This document shows positions 27,779 to 40,400 of a stretch of 64,000 bases of DNA, piece by piece. The notes beneath the pieces are model-generated. The model was given only the letters and a program-made list of their open reading frames with translations, was not told the origin of the DNA and did no database searches. Origin of the DNA: Campylorhamphus procurvoides (lineage: Eukaryota; Chordata; Aves; Passeriformes; Dendrocolaptidae); contig WBMV01003156.1 in assembly GCA_013396655.1 (NCBI GenBank), positions 2,127,361 to 2,191,360 of the forward strand, written 5' to 3'. Each line of letters starts with the position of its first letter. The first letter of the stretch is position 1. Position numbers and translations under genes: made by a program.

Positions 27779-30576
27779 ATTTTCCATCCTATTCTATGCC
27801 TACTCAAAAGTCCCTGTCACTGACCCCATACCTAAAAGAACATTTTCTAGCTTTGCACTACTGAAATTCATGAATTTAGCACTGTTTAACATTTTAATAT
27901 CAGAAATAAGTTAAATTATTGTGATCTAGAAGCAGAAATGACCTTCATGATCTTTAAACTTTCTTCTACTTAGATACCATGATTTCAAGTTCTTCCTTGC
28001 AGCATGAGAAAACAAGCTTTCTTTAGCCTGTTCTGAGCATTTATGTTAGTGTAATTACACACCTTGCTGTGTATATTCCCAAACTGCATACATCTCTCTC
28101 CTTTATTTTGCAAACATTTTCCTTTCCTTCTTTCCTCCCCCACATGCACATGCCACCAATGTGTCAGGATAGGAGAGATTCCTGGCTGTATATCTTAAAA
28201 GAAAAAATGTTAAATTGGTGGAAAGGCAAAAAGTAAAATTTTGATAAAGTGAAACTCTTCTTCCTCTAACTTTCTGAAGATTATTTAGTTGATGAAATGA
28301 GGCAGCATTTCTTCAGAGGTACAGACAGCCTCCACTACCATTCCCACGCACATCCACTCAGTATCCAGCATGTTAGGCTGTATTAGCCTTAAGAAACATC
28401 TTCTAACAGATGTTTTGCTTTTGTATTAAATTTACACATTCTTTGGAGTTACTCCCTTGAGTGTGTCTACTGTAATTTTCATCACAGCTTTAGTTGGGTT
28501 TTTTTACATGTCTTAAAAGCTACTGAAAGATATTCCCAAACCATGGAACTAAAGGAACTGCTAAAGGTCAGCTTTTACTTTCCTTATAAGTCCAGCAAAT
28601 AGAGAGAGAACACAACACACATTTTTAATAATGCTGTTCTTTCAAATGTGCATTAACAACAGGGAGCTGTCAATATAAGTTTCAAATTAAGTGTGACATT
28701 TTTAGTATCTAAGTGCCAGAAGATATTCAACAACTCTGTTAATCTCTCAGCTAAATTGTATTTTCTTTTAAAAAATTATTTTAGCAATTTTGATGAAATC
28801 AGAAGATTGCCTTAATATTAACACCCTCATTATTATTTTATCAAAAGCATCTTGTTCAATGCAAAAAAAGGAAACTTGTCTGTTTTAGTTAAGTCAATCA
28901 TCATAAATGGAATAAAGTAAATATGACACTTTTATCTTTAATGAGAACATATAATGAAAATATAAAAATTAAATATCACACACATTTCTGAAACTTAGCC
29001 TGTCAATCTGTTAACCCTTTGAGCATTAAGAAAATCTCATGTACCCACAATAGGGTACCTTAATTCATAATTTCAGTTAAACTACCAGGAACTGTAGAAG
29101 AGTTTGTAAAACAGAGTTTTACAGAACTAGAAATGCCATCATGTTTCATGTTCTAAGTGACTTCAAATAATCAAAATCTAATTTTATTTATTTTTTAAAT
29201 CATGCATCATTGTAATATTTTGTTGTTCCTGTTCATACTACGTTACTGTTTCTGTTTATAAAGAGTTTAAAACTAACCCACGGATGTCTTAAACATGATG
29301 CTTATTTAGAATAGCAAGAGTCAGACACCAATAGGGTGTAGTAGTATGGAAGTAGAAAATAAAGATAAGCAGCAGAATATTAATATTCCCTACTTTATAA
29401 ACTGGACCAGTTTCTTACATTTTTATGAATAGAACATTAAGACAAACCTTAGCCTGTACTTTTATGCATAAGTTTTGAGTTTATGCAAAAGTCTGGAAGT
29501 ACAAGCAGTACATTCATATTTCTCTAAATTACTGTTTCCAAAATAGCCAATGCAGTGGATTACTTTAGAAATATTTTGCAGTTTTTAATATGTTTTAGTA
29601 AAGGACATTGAAAATAATGATTCTAATGCTTTGCTTCTCTTATAATTATTTTGATGCTTTGATTAGCTACAAAATTTCAATAGCAGTGGATCCTTTCATA
29701 CTTGAGATGGACATACACTGATGCCAGAAGAATCTCCATCATTTACCACCCCCCCCAGGTTACACTTTACCTTTTTAAACCTGTGCAGTAGACTTGGTAG
29801 GAACAAAGTTGTGCCCACAGTGCTGATGAGCACATTAGCAGTCTCACTTATTTACACAAATCACTTGGATTAACCATTTTTAATTATTAAGTGGTAAGCA
29901 CCTCCTGTCACACCGTGACCCACCTCTCACAGCACATTTGGAGGACTGTGAGACCTACTAGATGAGAAAATGAAGTCCTGTAAAGAGGTCCTATGACACA
30001 GGATGTGGGAATTACACAAAATCTGACTAACCTAGTAGTCAAATTCTTCTCCATGTGCACAGTCTACACTGCGTCTTCCTTCAGCACAGGGCCCTTTAGG
30101 CTAAGCCTTTCCCAGAAAATGCCAGGCTGAAAACATACCTTGGAAAGACTACAGTAATCCCAGACAATCCTGGAGAAATGACAGTCAGCATTGCTCTACA
30201 AACAACGTTTCCACTAGTGAGGCGAGAACAGATTTCTGTAAATAATGCAACTGAGGTGTTAAAATGTTAACTAATCACAGTGAACTTTTTCTAAATCAGT
30301 TGTGTGAAGGGAAACCACCTTAGGTGGGCTGGAAAATAAACTGTAAATGCTTATTCAACACAGTGAGAAACTGTTAATGAGAAAGAGATCAAAGCACTTG
30401 ACTCAAATTCTAGACAAAGTAGGCTACATGACTTGCTTCCCCCGTAAGATCCTTGGAAACAAGTATGTCAGTACAGATGGAGTTTGAGCAGAAGTCTGAA
30501 CATACACTGGGACAAGAGGACAAATCTCATGTGTAATGACCACAGTTTGACAAATCTGCTTACTTGGCTTTAATGG
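27779..30576. other. A+T-rich sequence without a recognisable gene
   Basis: No open frame of 60 or more codons starting with ATG is present over about 2.8 kb, which is unusually empty. A short cytosine run is at about 29749-29757. No transposon end was recognised. Confidence 0.6.
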
Positions 30577-31070
30577 CTAATAATAAATACTCCACAACCT
30601 GTTCTCAGGTGACAGCCATGTGGTGGCCCAACACAGGCAGACACAGTATGAGGCATATCTCCAGGCTACAGCTGGAAGTGCACCTGTCCCTGATGTGCAT
30701 TTAGAGCATCCCCTGATGCCATGGCCATACCTGGAAGTCTTGGTGCCACTGCCACAGTCATTTTCTTGACTCTGTTTGCTCTCCTCAGGGGATGGCAGGG
30801 CAAGGCTGCTGGGGGAGGTCCCAACCTGCCCCATGTCAATCCATCCTGAGGTCCCACATAGCCAGGGGCTCCCCACTCACTACATGGTCTGCTGTGTATC
30901 TACAGGTACACAATGGCTCACAATCTGTGATAAATTACAAAAAGAGGACTTTGATGGGCTCTGCAGCCTGTGGTTCCTCTACACCTGCACAAAGTGAGGG
31001 AGGCTGGTTGCTGTGGTTTTCAGCCACCCAGTCCACACTCATGCCAAAGGTTCAGGGATGCACATGATGC
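30577..31070. other. G+C-richer block, unidentified, beside LTR-like sequence
   Basis: This block is distinctly richer in G+C than the kilobases before it and carries overlapping open frames on both strands (up to 99 codons minus, 91 plus), none with a recognised domain. It directly abuts the LTR-like block that follows. If that block is a minus-strand LTR, this would be where downstream retroviral sequence should lie, but I see no primer-binding site or gag-like motif. It may be an unrelated repeat. Confidence 0.3.
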
Positions 31071-31873
31071 TGACATGTCTGGCCATGCAGATCAATGCAA
31101 CCAGAAAAATGTGCTTTTATTGAAACCCACATAAAGACAAGCAGCAATTGCACAAACACCATCTGCACATGCAGCCTCAGGGATCAAGACAGCAGGCCAC
31201 CAGCAGTCACACAGACCCCTGGTAGCTGGTCCTGAACTCCTGGTGTCTGCAGTAGCTGGTCCTCCCATAAGATGTCTATACAGTAACCACCCAGACCTAC
31301 AGCCTCCTTGGACCCACGGCCATTTCTCCAGTAGCTGGACCCTGATCTTCCATCCCACCCACGTAGTCCTGCTTCAAGGTCACCAATGGTCACACACACA
31401 AGAACACACTCACACAGAAAATAATCAAGATCGAAGTTTCAAACTAAGACAACAACCTGCTGTGATGAGGTGTAAGGTCCAACCTGACAAGGGTGCTTAA
31501 GTAAGACCTGTCATCTTTATGCTCCTTCTCTCCATTTTCACATGGTGGTTCTACACAGTCCTCTGTCTACTCCTGCTTTCTCCCAAATCAGCCACTTGTA
31601 CTGAATTACTTTTTTTCCTTGCTAATCCCAGATTGCTACAATGTTTCCACAGTCATGATTTCTGATTATTGCTATCTTGTTCATCACAGTCTAACATGGT
31701 ATCCATGATACAACCAAGATACCACTTGGTCTGCAAGATTTCACTTCCCAAAAAGTTATTGGTGAGGTGTGGCCACCTTTCTCATGACCCATAACAACCT
31801 GTGAAGCCCAGTCACTCCTCATGGAGTCATGTTATCTTACCCTGTTGCTCCAGAGATTCAGTGATTTCTCACA
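31071..31873 (-). mobile_element. Possible endogenous retrovirus LTR, minus strand
   Basis: Read on the minus strand, the block starts TGTGAGAAATC and ends GGCCAGACATGTCA, the TG...CA form of an LTR. It has a TATA-like GCATAAAGATG (about 31514-31524) and, about 400 bases on, the poly(A) signal AATAAA (plus coordinates 31116-31121), followed by a T-rich and then GT-containing segment. A 12-base element AGGACCAGCTAC occurs twice (plus 31222-31233 and 31252-31263), with a related third copy at 31331-31343. I see no matching target duplication at these ends, so the limits are provisional and the LTR family is not identified. Confidence 0.35.
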
Positions 31874-33163
31874 TCATATCTTGAAATTTCTCAGTGTTTG
31901 TTCAGTGAGCTCAACATGCAGGCCTGAACCTAATAATCTCTATGCATACCTTAACACTATATTCTTGGATTTCATCTTTTGCTGAAAATCTCTGAAAAAT
32001 CGGAGAAAGAGCCCAAGAGCTAAAAATGCCTTTACTTTGTCCTGTGACATTTCACTCCTGTTTGTCTGAAATGGAAACTGATAAGACTTAACATTTCACC
32101 TCTGTTGCTGATGTTGGCAATAACATCTGGTATCATGCCAAAAGTTTGCCTGAATATAAGTCCTAATAATGGCCTTCAAAATTGGGAGCAAGACACTAAA
32201 AACAAAAACATGATACCCAAACCACCCCCAACACCAAGAAAAAAAATTGTCTTAAATATTGTTAGTTTCTAACATGCATTTTTTTTTGTTCTGCCTCAAT
32301 TTTGTGCTATGAAAACTGAACATTTACTACTGTTTATAGACATTGATGGTGGAAAGGAACCTGAAAAAATAAAAGAAAAAGCTGGAATTCTTATTCACCC
32401 ATCCAAATAGGTTTGCTCACAGGTAATTTTTTTCTCTGAGTAAATTTATTCACATGAGGATGTTTTACAAAAAAAAGAGCATAAAAAGTGTGGAAATATG
32501 CAGCAGGGAAGAGAATGGTTTTCCAAGAACAAGGGGAAATAAAGTCGAAACACATTGCCTTGGCTCTTTTTCCACGCACATCAAATCTCAGTGGTCCTAT
32601 TCCCCTCAAGAGTACTAAACGAGAATGAAATTTAGCAGCCTAAACTAGCTCCCCTCACACTTGCTGCTGCTATTAATGTTAATCTTCTCATTCAGGCTGT
32701 ATCATAATGCCAAGATGAAAGATTCAGACTGCCAAAGAATAACTAGCAGCAGTGAGAGGCTGCCAGGGGAAAAGACACAGTTGCACATCATTTAGTATAA
32801 TTTTTTCCATCAGGACTGACTAAGAAACTGGAGACAAGGCAAGGGGTGGGAAAAAACCCCACAAACTAGCACAAATTATTCTTTGTTCAAGTCCACTTAT
32901 TTTTTTGTGTCAGAAAAATGTGGTAGCCCAAGTAAAAATACCTTAACAGTTTCACTGAAAATTATCATAAGATGAATTCAAATATCACAACACTCTGTGT
33001 AAGCTAATAGCTACATTACTGAACCATAAACATGGTTACTCATAAAGAATACCTAAAAATGCTGTGTTTCAATATCAAATACCCTATCCTTTTGAGAAAT
33101 TTAAAAAGAATGTTGGGTTGTTCTTAAACAACCCAACAACTTAAACAACTTACTTAAACTTTT
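31874..33163. other. A+T-rich sequence without a recognisable gene
   Basis: No coding region was seen; the longest open frame is 72 codons (32391-32609, minus) without family resemblance. The segment ends with a perfect hairpin at 33111-33138. Confidence 0.55.
33111..33138. repeat. Perfect 12-bp inverted repeat (hairpin)
   Basis: TGTTGGGTTGTT, a four-base loop CTTA, and AACAACCCAACA pair without a mismatch. It lies about 25 bases from the start of a CR1 fragment and is followed by short repeats of ACTTAAAC type. It could form a cruciform or an RNA hairpin, but it is short and its origin is unknown. Confidence 0.85.
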
Positions 33164-33232
33164 AGAATAAAATAGAAAAGAATATTTCAGTTGGAAGGGA
33201 CCTACAATGATCATCATCTGGTTTTAAAATCT
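33164..33232 (-). mobile_element. Short CR1 LINE terminus, minus strand
   Basis: AGAATATTTCAGTTGGAAGG followed by GACCTACAATGATCATC is the reversed 3' end of CR1 (family text: tcatagaatatcccgagttggaagggacccacaaggatcat). Only about 70 bases are kept. Confidence 0.75.
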
Positions 33233-34334
33233 TACAAGACAACGAATATTACTGATAGAAAGCCACTTAAAAACTTGTAATTTCCCTACTATCTTTTGGA
33301 ATTTGTATTTATAGCCTCAGTACAGATCAGGTCTATCTTGAAACACATTTTATAGTGCCATTATTGTATGTTGTACTGTCACTCATAGTTTTAACTTCCT
33401 TACAGCTACATATGGTGCCTGCTCTTCTCCTTTGCTTAATTTCTGTGGTCACTGAATTACACAAGAAAATGTTATCAAGAACTTAAGTCTGTGCCTGTCA
33501 TTCAACACTCCTTGATTTAACTGATCAAACAGAGAAAAAACAAAACAAAAAGATGAGAGAGGCAACCAGTGTTGATACCATGTCAGTTTTTGATTGGTAT
33601 TGATTTTCATTGTTATTGATAATACCAATGAAATCTCCAATGAACAGTAACAATAATATAGTCCAAAATCCAGTACTTCTATTAGGGAATGACTCCAGCA
33701 GGTAAGCATAGAGGTAAGGAGAAAGAACAGACATTTTGCTGAAGCTGCACAGCATGTCACTGAAGTAAGAGCTGGTCTATGAACCATCAGCCCCCTCACT
33801 CCCAGTACACAAGCTTGCTGCCTGCAAACAACCAGTGACACCTGGGCTGCTAAATTCCTAGGTGCTTACACATGCCATTCCAAAGCAGCCTGAAGGCATC
33901 AGTATGCACACTGCACACCTAGCACACCACCATCCAGTGATTCATTCCACTATCATCTAAGAATGGAACTTAATCAGTAGATAAATGCTTTTTATCTACT
34001 TACCAACACCTTTGAGCATCCATCATTTTGCTTGGTATTGGAAACAACAGCACAGGGATTTTTATTTCTTTTATACAAGGTGTATTATTAGGAAACTGAT
34101 GAGAGCAATGAAGGAGAGAAAGGGGAGGAAAAATCCTCCTTGATAGCCAGTGCAACTGGCTCACTGCACACATTTATAAACACTGCAAAGGATGCACTTA
34201 AGGGTGTCTTGCACAAGACAGTACGTATATTTTTACTGGTCTTACCTTATATTCGGTGATTCTGTTACATATGTTGCTTCAGAATGGAAAATTGACACCT
34301 ACTATATGTGAATTACTATAGTACCATCTCTAAG
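33233..34334. other. Sequence without a recognisable gene
   Basis: A 130-codon minus-strand frame (33449-33841) overlaps a 76-codon frame in another register of the same strand. Neither has a recognised motif, and their hydrophobic stretches reflect T-rich text on that strand. I do not call a gene. Confidence 0.5.
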
Positions 34335-34428
34335 GTCAGACTGGACCTACACGTGAGCAACCTGGTCTGATTCCACATGTGGACTACATACCTCCTTAAG
34401 GCCTCCTCCAACTGAAATTTTCAATTTT
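34335..34428 (+). mobile_element. Diverged CR1 LINE terminus, plus strand
   Basis: 'gagcaacctggtctgattcc' followed by 'ggactacatacctccttaag' and 'gcctcctccaactgaaattt' resembles the last 100 bases of CR1 in sense orientation (gagcaacctggtctag...ggactagatgacctccagaggtcccttccaacc). The terminal repeat is not preserved, so the call is moderate. Confidence 0.5.
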
Positions 34429-37400
34429 CTTAATAGCAATTTACATTTGAACAATTAAAAAGCAACAGGATGGCTCATACTGAAAAACTGAGTCCTGTAG
34501 GTTGATATTTGCATGTTAGATAACCTGAAAAATATATATGATTACTTAACATCAATAAGATTCTATGAAGACTGTGACAGTAGGCCAAATTTATGGTGCA
34601 TCTACACAGTATTGGTGTTGAATATTTGCACATCTTAGTGCACATAAACACTCAAGAACAAGCAACCATAGAAGGGCCTTCCACATATGACATTATGATC
34701 ACTGGACACAGATGAAGAACAAAACTATGCAAGCAAAGCTACGATAACATTTTATTAATAAGCAAATAGATGAAAAATTGAAGCAAAAATATTGCCTCCC
34801 AATCAAAGGAGTAAATGCAAACTGTATTTTAAAAAAGTCACATAGACCTGAGTGTTCTCTACTGAACTTGGATTTCTTTTTGATCTATTGTTACATCTAA
34901 TATCAACCAATCCCTACTGAATGTAACTATCTGTCTTTGTGCCCATTACTTTCAGCTAAACTGGCCTGAGCCTTTTTTCATTTGAGAGACTAAGCAGTCT
35001 AAATTATACTTAAGCAACAAGATACCTCATAAGAGACAAAATGGATCACGCAGAAGACTATTCCCCTATTAATAAGTCACCTCAAAGCCCATTCTTAAAA
35101 TTACCACAAGCATAAAACCACCAAAGAAACAAAGTTTGGAAATCCAGACAATATGAAGTTAAAACTGCCCATGTGGATAGCTTCAGTTTCTTAAAACAGG
35201 ATAATGTCTTGTCATCATGGAATGAGAAATGGTTATAAGTAGGTAATTAAATGATGTGGAGTCTTGGTCTTTCTGGGCAACTCGTTTAGGCAATCTTACT
35301 AGATCAGCAACTCCAGCTATGTCAGCTTAGAAGCAGCAGTTAGCTCATATTCTAAATCTCCAAAATGTGATGATCTGCAGTGAATCAGGCACCAGAAGAC
35401 CAACCGTTCAGCTGTTGGCTCCCACAAAATAAGAATTCACATGGTACTTTGGAAAAATGTCAGCTTCTGTACCAGATGAAGGTCTTTTCATGGACGATTT
35501 CCCTGAAGAAAATTGCATGCTCTTTAGTTTTACATTTGCAGGTAACAGTTGGCAGGAAAGAGTGCAAAAGTCTGCACTTGATTTGTGGTTTTTTAAGCTT
35601 AATTTGTCCAACTAAGAATAGACAGTAGTTACTTTGGAGCATAACTTTGTAGCAGTTTCTGTGACTAAGCAATACAAGGATCCTTAATTATAATTGTTCT
35701 CTTCTGTGTCATGGACTGTAATTGTGACAAATGAATCAGAAAATTCATTTTAAAAAAACCCCAGCTTTTTCAATACTGAACTACATTTGGAGTGGGAGAG
35801 CAGGAAAGGTATCATCTTTTCTAGTGAGGGAGAAATGTTAATTAAAGAGGTGAGTTTGTCATGTAGAAAGCAATTTAGTATTCCCAAAATTTCTGATTTA
35901 TCTCAGAATTATTCTCTAATAAAAACTTTGCCATACTGCCATCATCTTTTAGCAAACTAGGATGGTATAATCCATTGTTTCTCTGCTCCATCACAAATAC
36001 TGCCTACATATTCCAGAACTCAAATTATGTTGTCCCACACATGCCCACTTTCACTCTGAGCTATTCTCCAATTTTGTCAACTCTTCTGTTATTTTTTATT
36101 ACTTTAATAAGGTAGTCACTACTCTGCTCCCAAGCCTTACACAACCAAGCTAAATATCAACTTGCAGAGGTTGGTATTTATCTGGTCCTGTTAAAACTAA
36201 TCCTAAATACCTAATTTTTTAGACATTTATAGAGGCTGAAATGGGTGAACACTGAGCAACTAAAGATTTTGGTTGCTCCTTAGAAGATTACCATCTACAG
36301 GGCACGAGTGCATGCAGAATATTACCAAGTACAGAATACTGCAGTTCCTGGTTGGTAGAATAAAGGAAGAAAATTTTGTATGAAATAATCTATCCATTTT
36401 AAATATCCTAAATCTAAAACTGTACTGTTTTAAGTGTGAAGCCATATAGACTTGTTTCAGAGGGAAAGTGTTTAAGTGTCTTTTTCTATTTATGCTATGC
36501 AGTTGTTTTTGTTCTTTCAAGTGGGATGGGTGCAGGTCAATCCCTCCTAGGTATGGAAACCTGTCCCTTCCTCTATCTTTTATACATCTGTAGCTTTGGT
36601 TTGTGAATCTCCATAGAGAGACAGGAATATAGGAAATTGAAAAAGCACATTACAGCCTTCAGCAGACCATATAAAATGTGACAGAGCTGAAATGAATGGT
36701 TCTAAGAAGAATTCATCCTGATTTCTACTTTTGTTATACCAAAACCAAATAGCCATTTTTAAGTATGTCTATAACATATTAGTATGCTTTTTATCCCTGA
36801 ATCAATTCCTGCATTATTGTATTTAAACTTTCTCACAACCTATTGTGTATTATAACAGCAAAAGCTGACATACTCTTATCTTTTTAAAAGGTGTCCTACC
36901 CTTACATTGGTGTATCTAAATGACATGTCAACATTTCTCCTTACTGTAAAATCTACCTTTGAGAGATACAAAGCCCAGAGAATCTACACAACTGATTGTT
37001 ACAGCACATATATTAGAAACATATATATATTTTAAAGGCACTGCTGAGCGAAGAGTGTGAAATTCCTCCCTCTGGCCTCAACAAAAACCTGCCTACAGAT
37101 TATTAATGTTCCTTAAAGTTGCGGGGGGAGGGAGAAAAAAAGTCCACACATCAAACAACAAGAGGAAGGACTGTTGGTTTCACCAGAAAGTACAGCAAAA
37201 TCCACTCCAAGTAAATTTTTTAAAACTTTAACCATTTAAAGATAACAACTCATTTTAATTTAGTAAATGACTCTCTAGAACAGTCTCCAAATTCACCACT
37301 GCAACACAAACTCAATGTATTGGTTGTGTTCATTTGTGAGATATAGGCTTAAATTAATTAGTAATAAACATTTAGAATAGAAAATACATAAATACTTCAG

Positions 37401-40400
37401 TCAAAAGAAAGGAAACAAAGACCTCTTTAATCCCCTCCAAAGGCTGCATTTGGGCAGAGACAGAAAACAAGAAAAAAAATTATTTTACTCCCGTGCAAGT
37501 CAGATTTGCATTCAATCTGCATTTTTCAAGATTTAAAAAAAAAAAAAATAGCTGCTGGCGGAACACCAATGATCTTAGTTAAAGCTCTATATTAAGCAAT
37601 TCAATATTCTACCTTTCCATAGTGGACAAATACCAAGAAATTCAATCAGTAATATTGGCATATTCAAGGGATAAAGGGATACTATACATTTCATACTAAT
37701 TTTCTAAGGTACCATGTTGATTTTTGCTGTTTTGAGAAAATTTGTAATACAACTCAGTCAGCTTGAAAGGATTAAATAAATGAAGAATTCCCTGCACTTG
37801 GTACCTCTTAGATCACATCGTGTTTGATGTATGGCTCTAGATAAACAAGCCTAGTAACCATAGTTCCATAAGCACATTGCTGTGAAGTTCAGTGGCCAAC
37901 AGCCCTTTTCTGCCTTGAGAAAAATACATTAGCAGGTAGAGCAGTTGATGAAACAAAACATTTTCTGGGATACAGCTATGAAAGATTTCTTTAAAAGGAA
38001 ATTAAATTTATTTTATTGTAAACCAGAACTCCACTCTAACAGATGCTGCATTTTACTGTTTTTGTTGCTGGGTTTTTCACCCCTCAGAAAAATGTTTTTT
38101 TGCTTTTATTCAGGGAAGTCACTAGAGTCAAACAAACAAAACCCTCTTTATTTAAACAGGGAAAATCATTTGAACCAGTCAAATTATTTGATAAGCCTTG
38201 CAGACAGAGGATTGTTGAAGTTTTTCATGCAACAAATGAAAACAGGAGGGGGGGGGGGAATCAAACACAACTATACTTTGAAACAAAAGCCATGATGTGG
38301 AACAGAACTAAAGTCCTGTAATTACAGTCTTTAATCTGAATAAACTTGTAAAGTGACTGTTGGTTTATGAGCTCCTATTTGCATAAGGAAGGCAAACAAG
38401 AACACATTCAATGTAGGAAGTAATATTGCTTTAATAATCCCAAAATTCACAAAGCTACATTGGAACTGCTACTAAAAGTCTAAAAAAGAATACTCTCTTT
38501 ACTAATATCCAAATTAACTCATGTTTTCATGACAACTCAGTATCAGAGCCATCTTAAAATTTTTTGACATCTTGGGTAGGTAGTTGAGAGCTTCTCCGTT
38601 TCCAGAAAAAATAACTGCTAAGCAATAAGCCTGAGACTGCACAGTGCAGAAGTCCAAATAAACTGCTCATCTTCAGCACATAAAACCCCCATTTTAGCTA
38701 TTGCCATACTTCCCTTTTCATTAATGCTCACTGATTTTATATGACATAGTTTTATTTATTGGACCAGAGTGTAGAAACTAACTAAAAAAAACTCAACCAC
38801 AACCCCTTCTCTCCCCTGGACCCCAAAAATAAATACCAAAACCCAAAACCAGAGAGCAAGCTTTTACAAATAGAAAGGAAAAGAAGCGAAAGCAATCTCA
38901 AATTTCTCTTCAGATGCAACTCACACACATAACATGAATGTTCATTCAGCTTCTCTAAGTGAAAAAACAGTCCCAAGGCAGTAGTCTCGTGCCAGTCAAG
39001 TGGCAGCATCACAAATAATGCTGCAAGTTAGACTGCATTACCTACAGATATGCAACTCTACACTTTGGCTGAAAAGACAAGATGTTTTATAGGAAAAGGT
39101 ACTAGGTCTGCCAGAGGCACATCTGGATATGGTGCCCTTAGGTATTTCAGTCCACCAAAAGTAAAAAGAAAAGCCTCGAGTATGGACACACTACTAAGGT
39201 GCTAAGACATTTCAACACAAAACATTAGGTTGTCAGAGGGGCATCCACTAAGAAGTCATAGAGAAAACCTGAAAATGTTAAGTAAAGGTTTACTCTAAAA
39301 ACCTTTGAGACTTCCTGATTATTTGTTACAAAATAATTATGGTTTTGCTAATGAGCAATAGAAATGAAACTTTGGTATTTTTTCAAAACAGCATTTCCAT
39401 AAAATCATCAATTTGTAGACTTTTCAGAACAGTTCTGCTGATGCCAGCAGGTGCAGCCAGTGATTTAACACTTTTAATCTTTTAAGAATGTGTACAAAAT
39501 ACAAATGCCTTCTGGAGCTGAAATAAATTGATTTCTTCTTTGTTCAACTTATGATACTACAATACTATTTAAATAAATAATTTAGTTAAATTTAAAACCT
39601 AATGAATCGGGGGTTTGAATGACTAAACCGCACTTTGTTTTTTTTTTTTTATAAAACAAAGCAAAACTTCATTGAACAAGTGTCTTTGCTGTTATTAAAG
39701 AAGATGGCGAGACTTTATACTCCAGATACTGCTATAAAAGCATGTTACCAATGAAGAATTTAGATCCCATCACATGGCCCCACTGCTTTCCTTGAATTGT
39801 TCTAACACATTGGAAATGCAGTCATTTTGCTTTCATTCAATTTAACATATCTGAGAACTTTCATTTACTGTACCTAACAAAATCTCCCAACAGAGGGAGA
39901 GAGAACCAAGACATAAACTGACAGATGAAGAGAGATTCAAAGGCCAGCTAATAATGCATCCAGAAGCTGTTCCTAGGCAACTTAGGAACACAGTGACAGC
40001 AAGCATGATGCAATTTTATGAGGTTTTGAATCATGAAAGGCAATCATGAAGTGTTTAACACATATCTTGGAATTAACTACCTAGCCCATATTGACCAAAT
40101 ATTACTGAAAATTATGTATATCAATTGGAGTCAGTTCTTTAGAATACACAAACTAGAACTGAAGTTGTGAAGTTGTACAGCATATGATGTTCCCACTCCT
40201 TTCTTTCTATGGACTTAACTTGGAAATGTCATACCTAGGATGGCCAAAGAGCCCAAAACCCTTCCCTTTGCTCCAGGATCTGGAGGATCAGTTCCTGTGG
40301 GCCACACGTACACAACACGAGACTAGGTCCTGCTGTAATCCTATATTCATCTACAAGCTGCCTGCCCATTCCTACCTCCAACCCATCTCCAAATGCTTTT

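Noticed and set aside
33449..33841. 130-codon minus-strand open frame as a small membrane protein
   Set aside because: An overlapping frame in another register has a similar hydrophobic character, no domain is recognisable, and the T-rich strand explains it.
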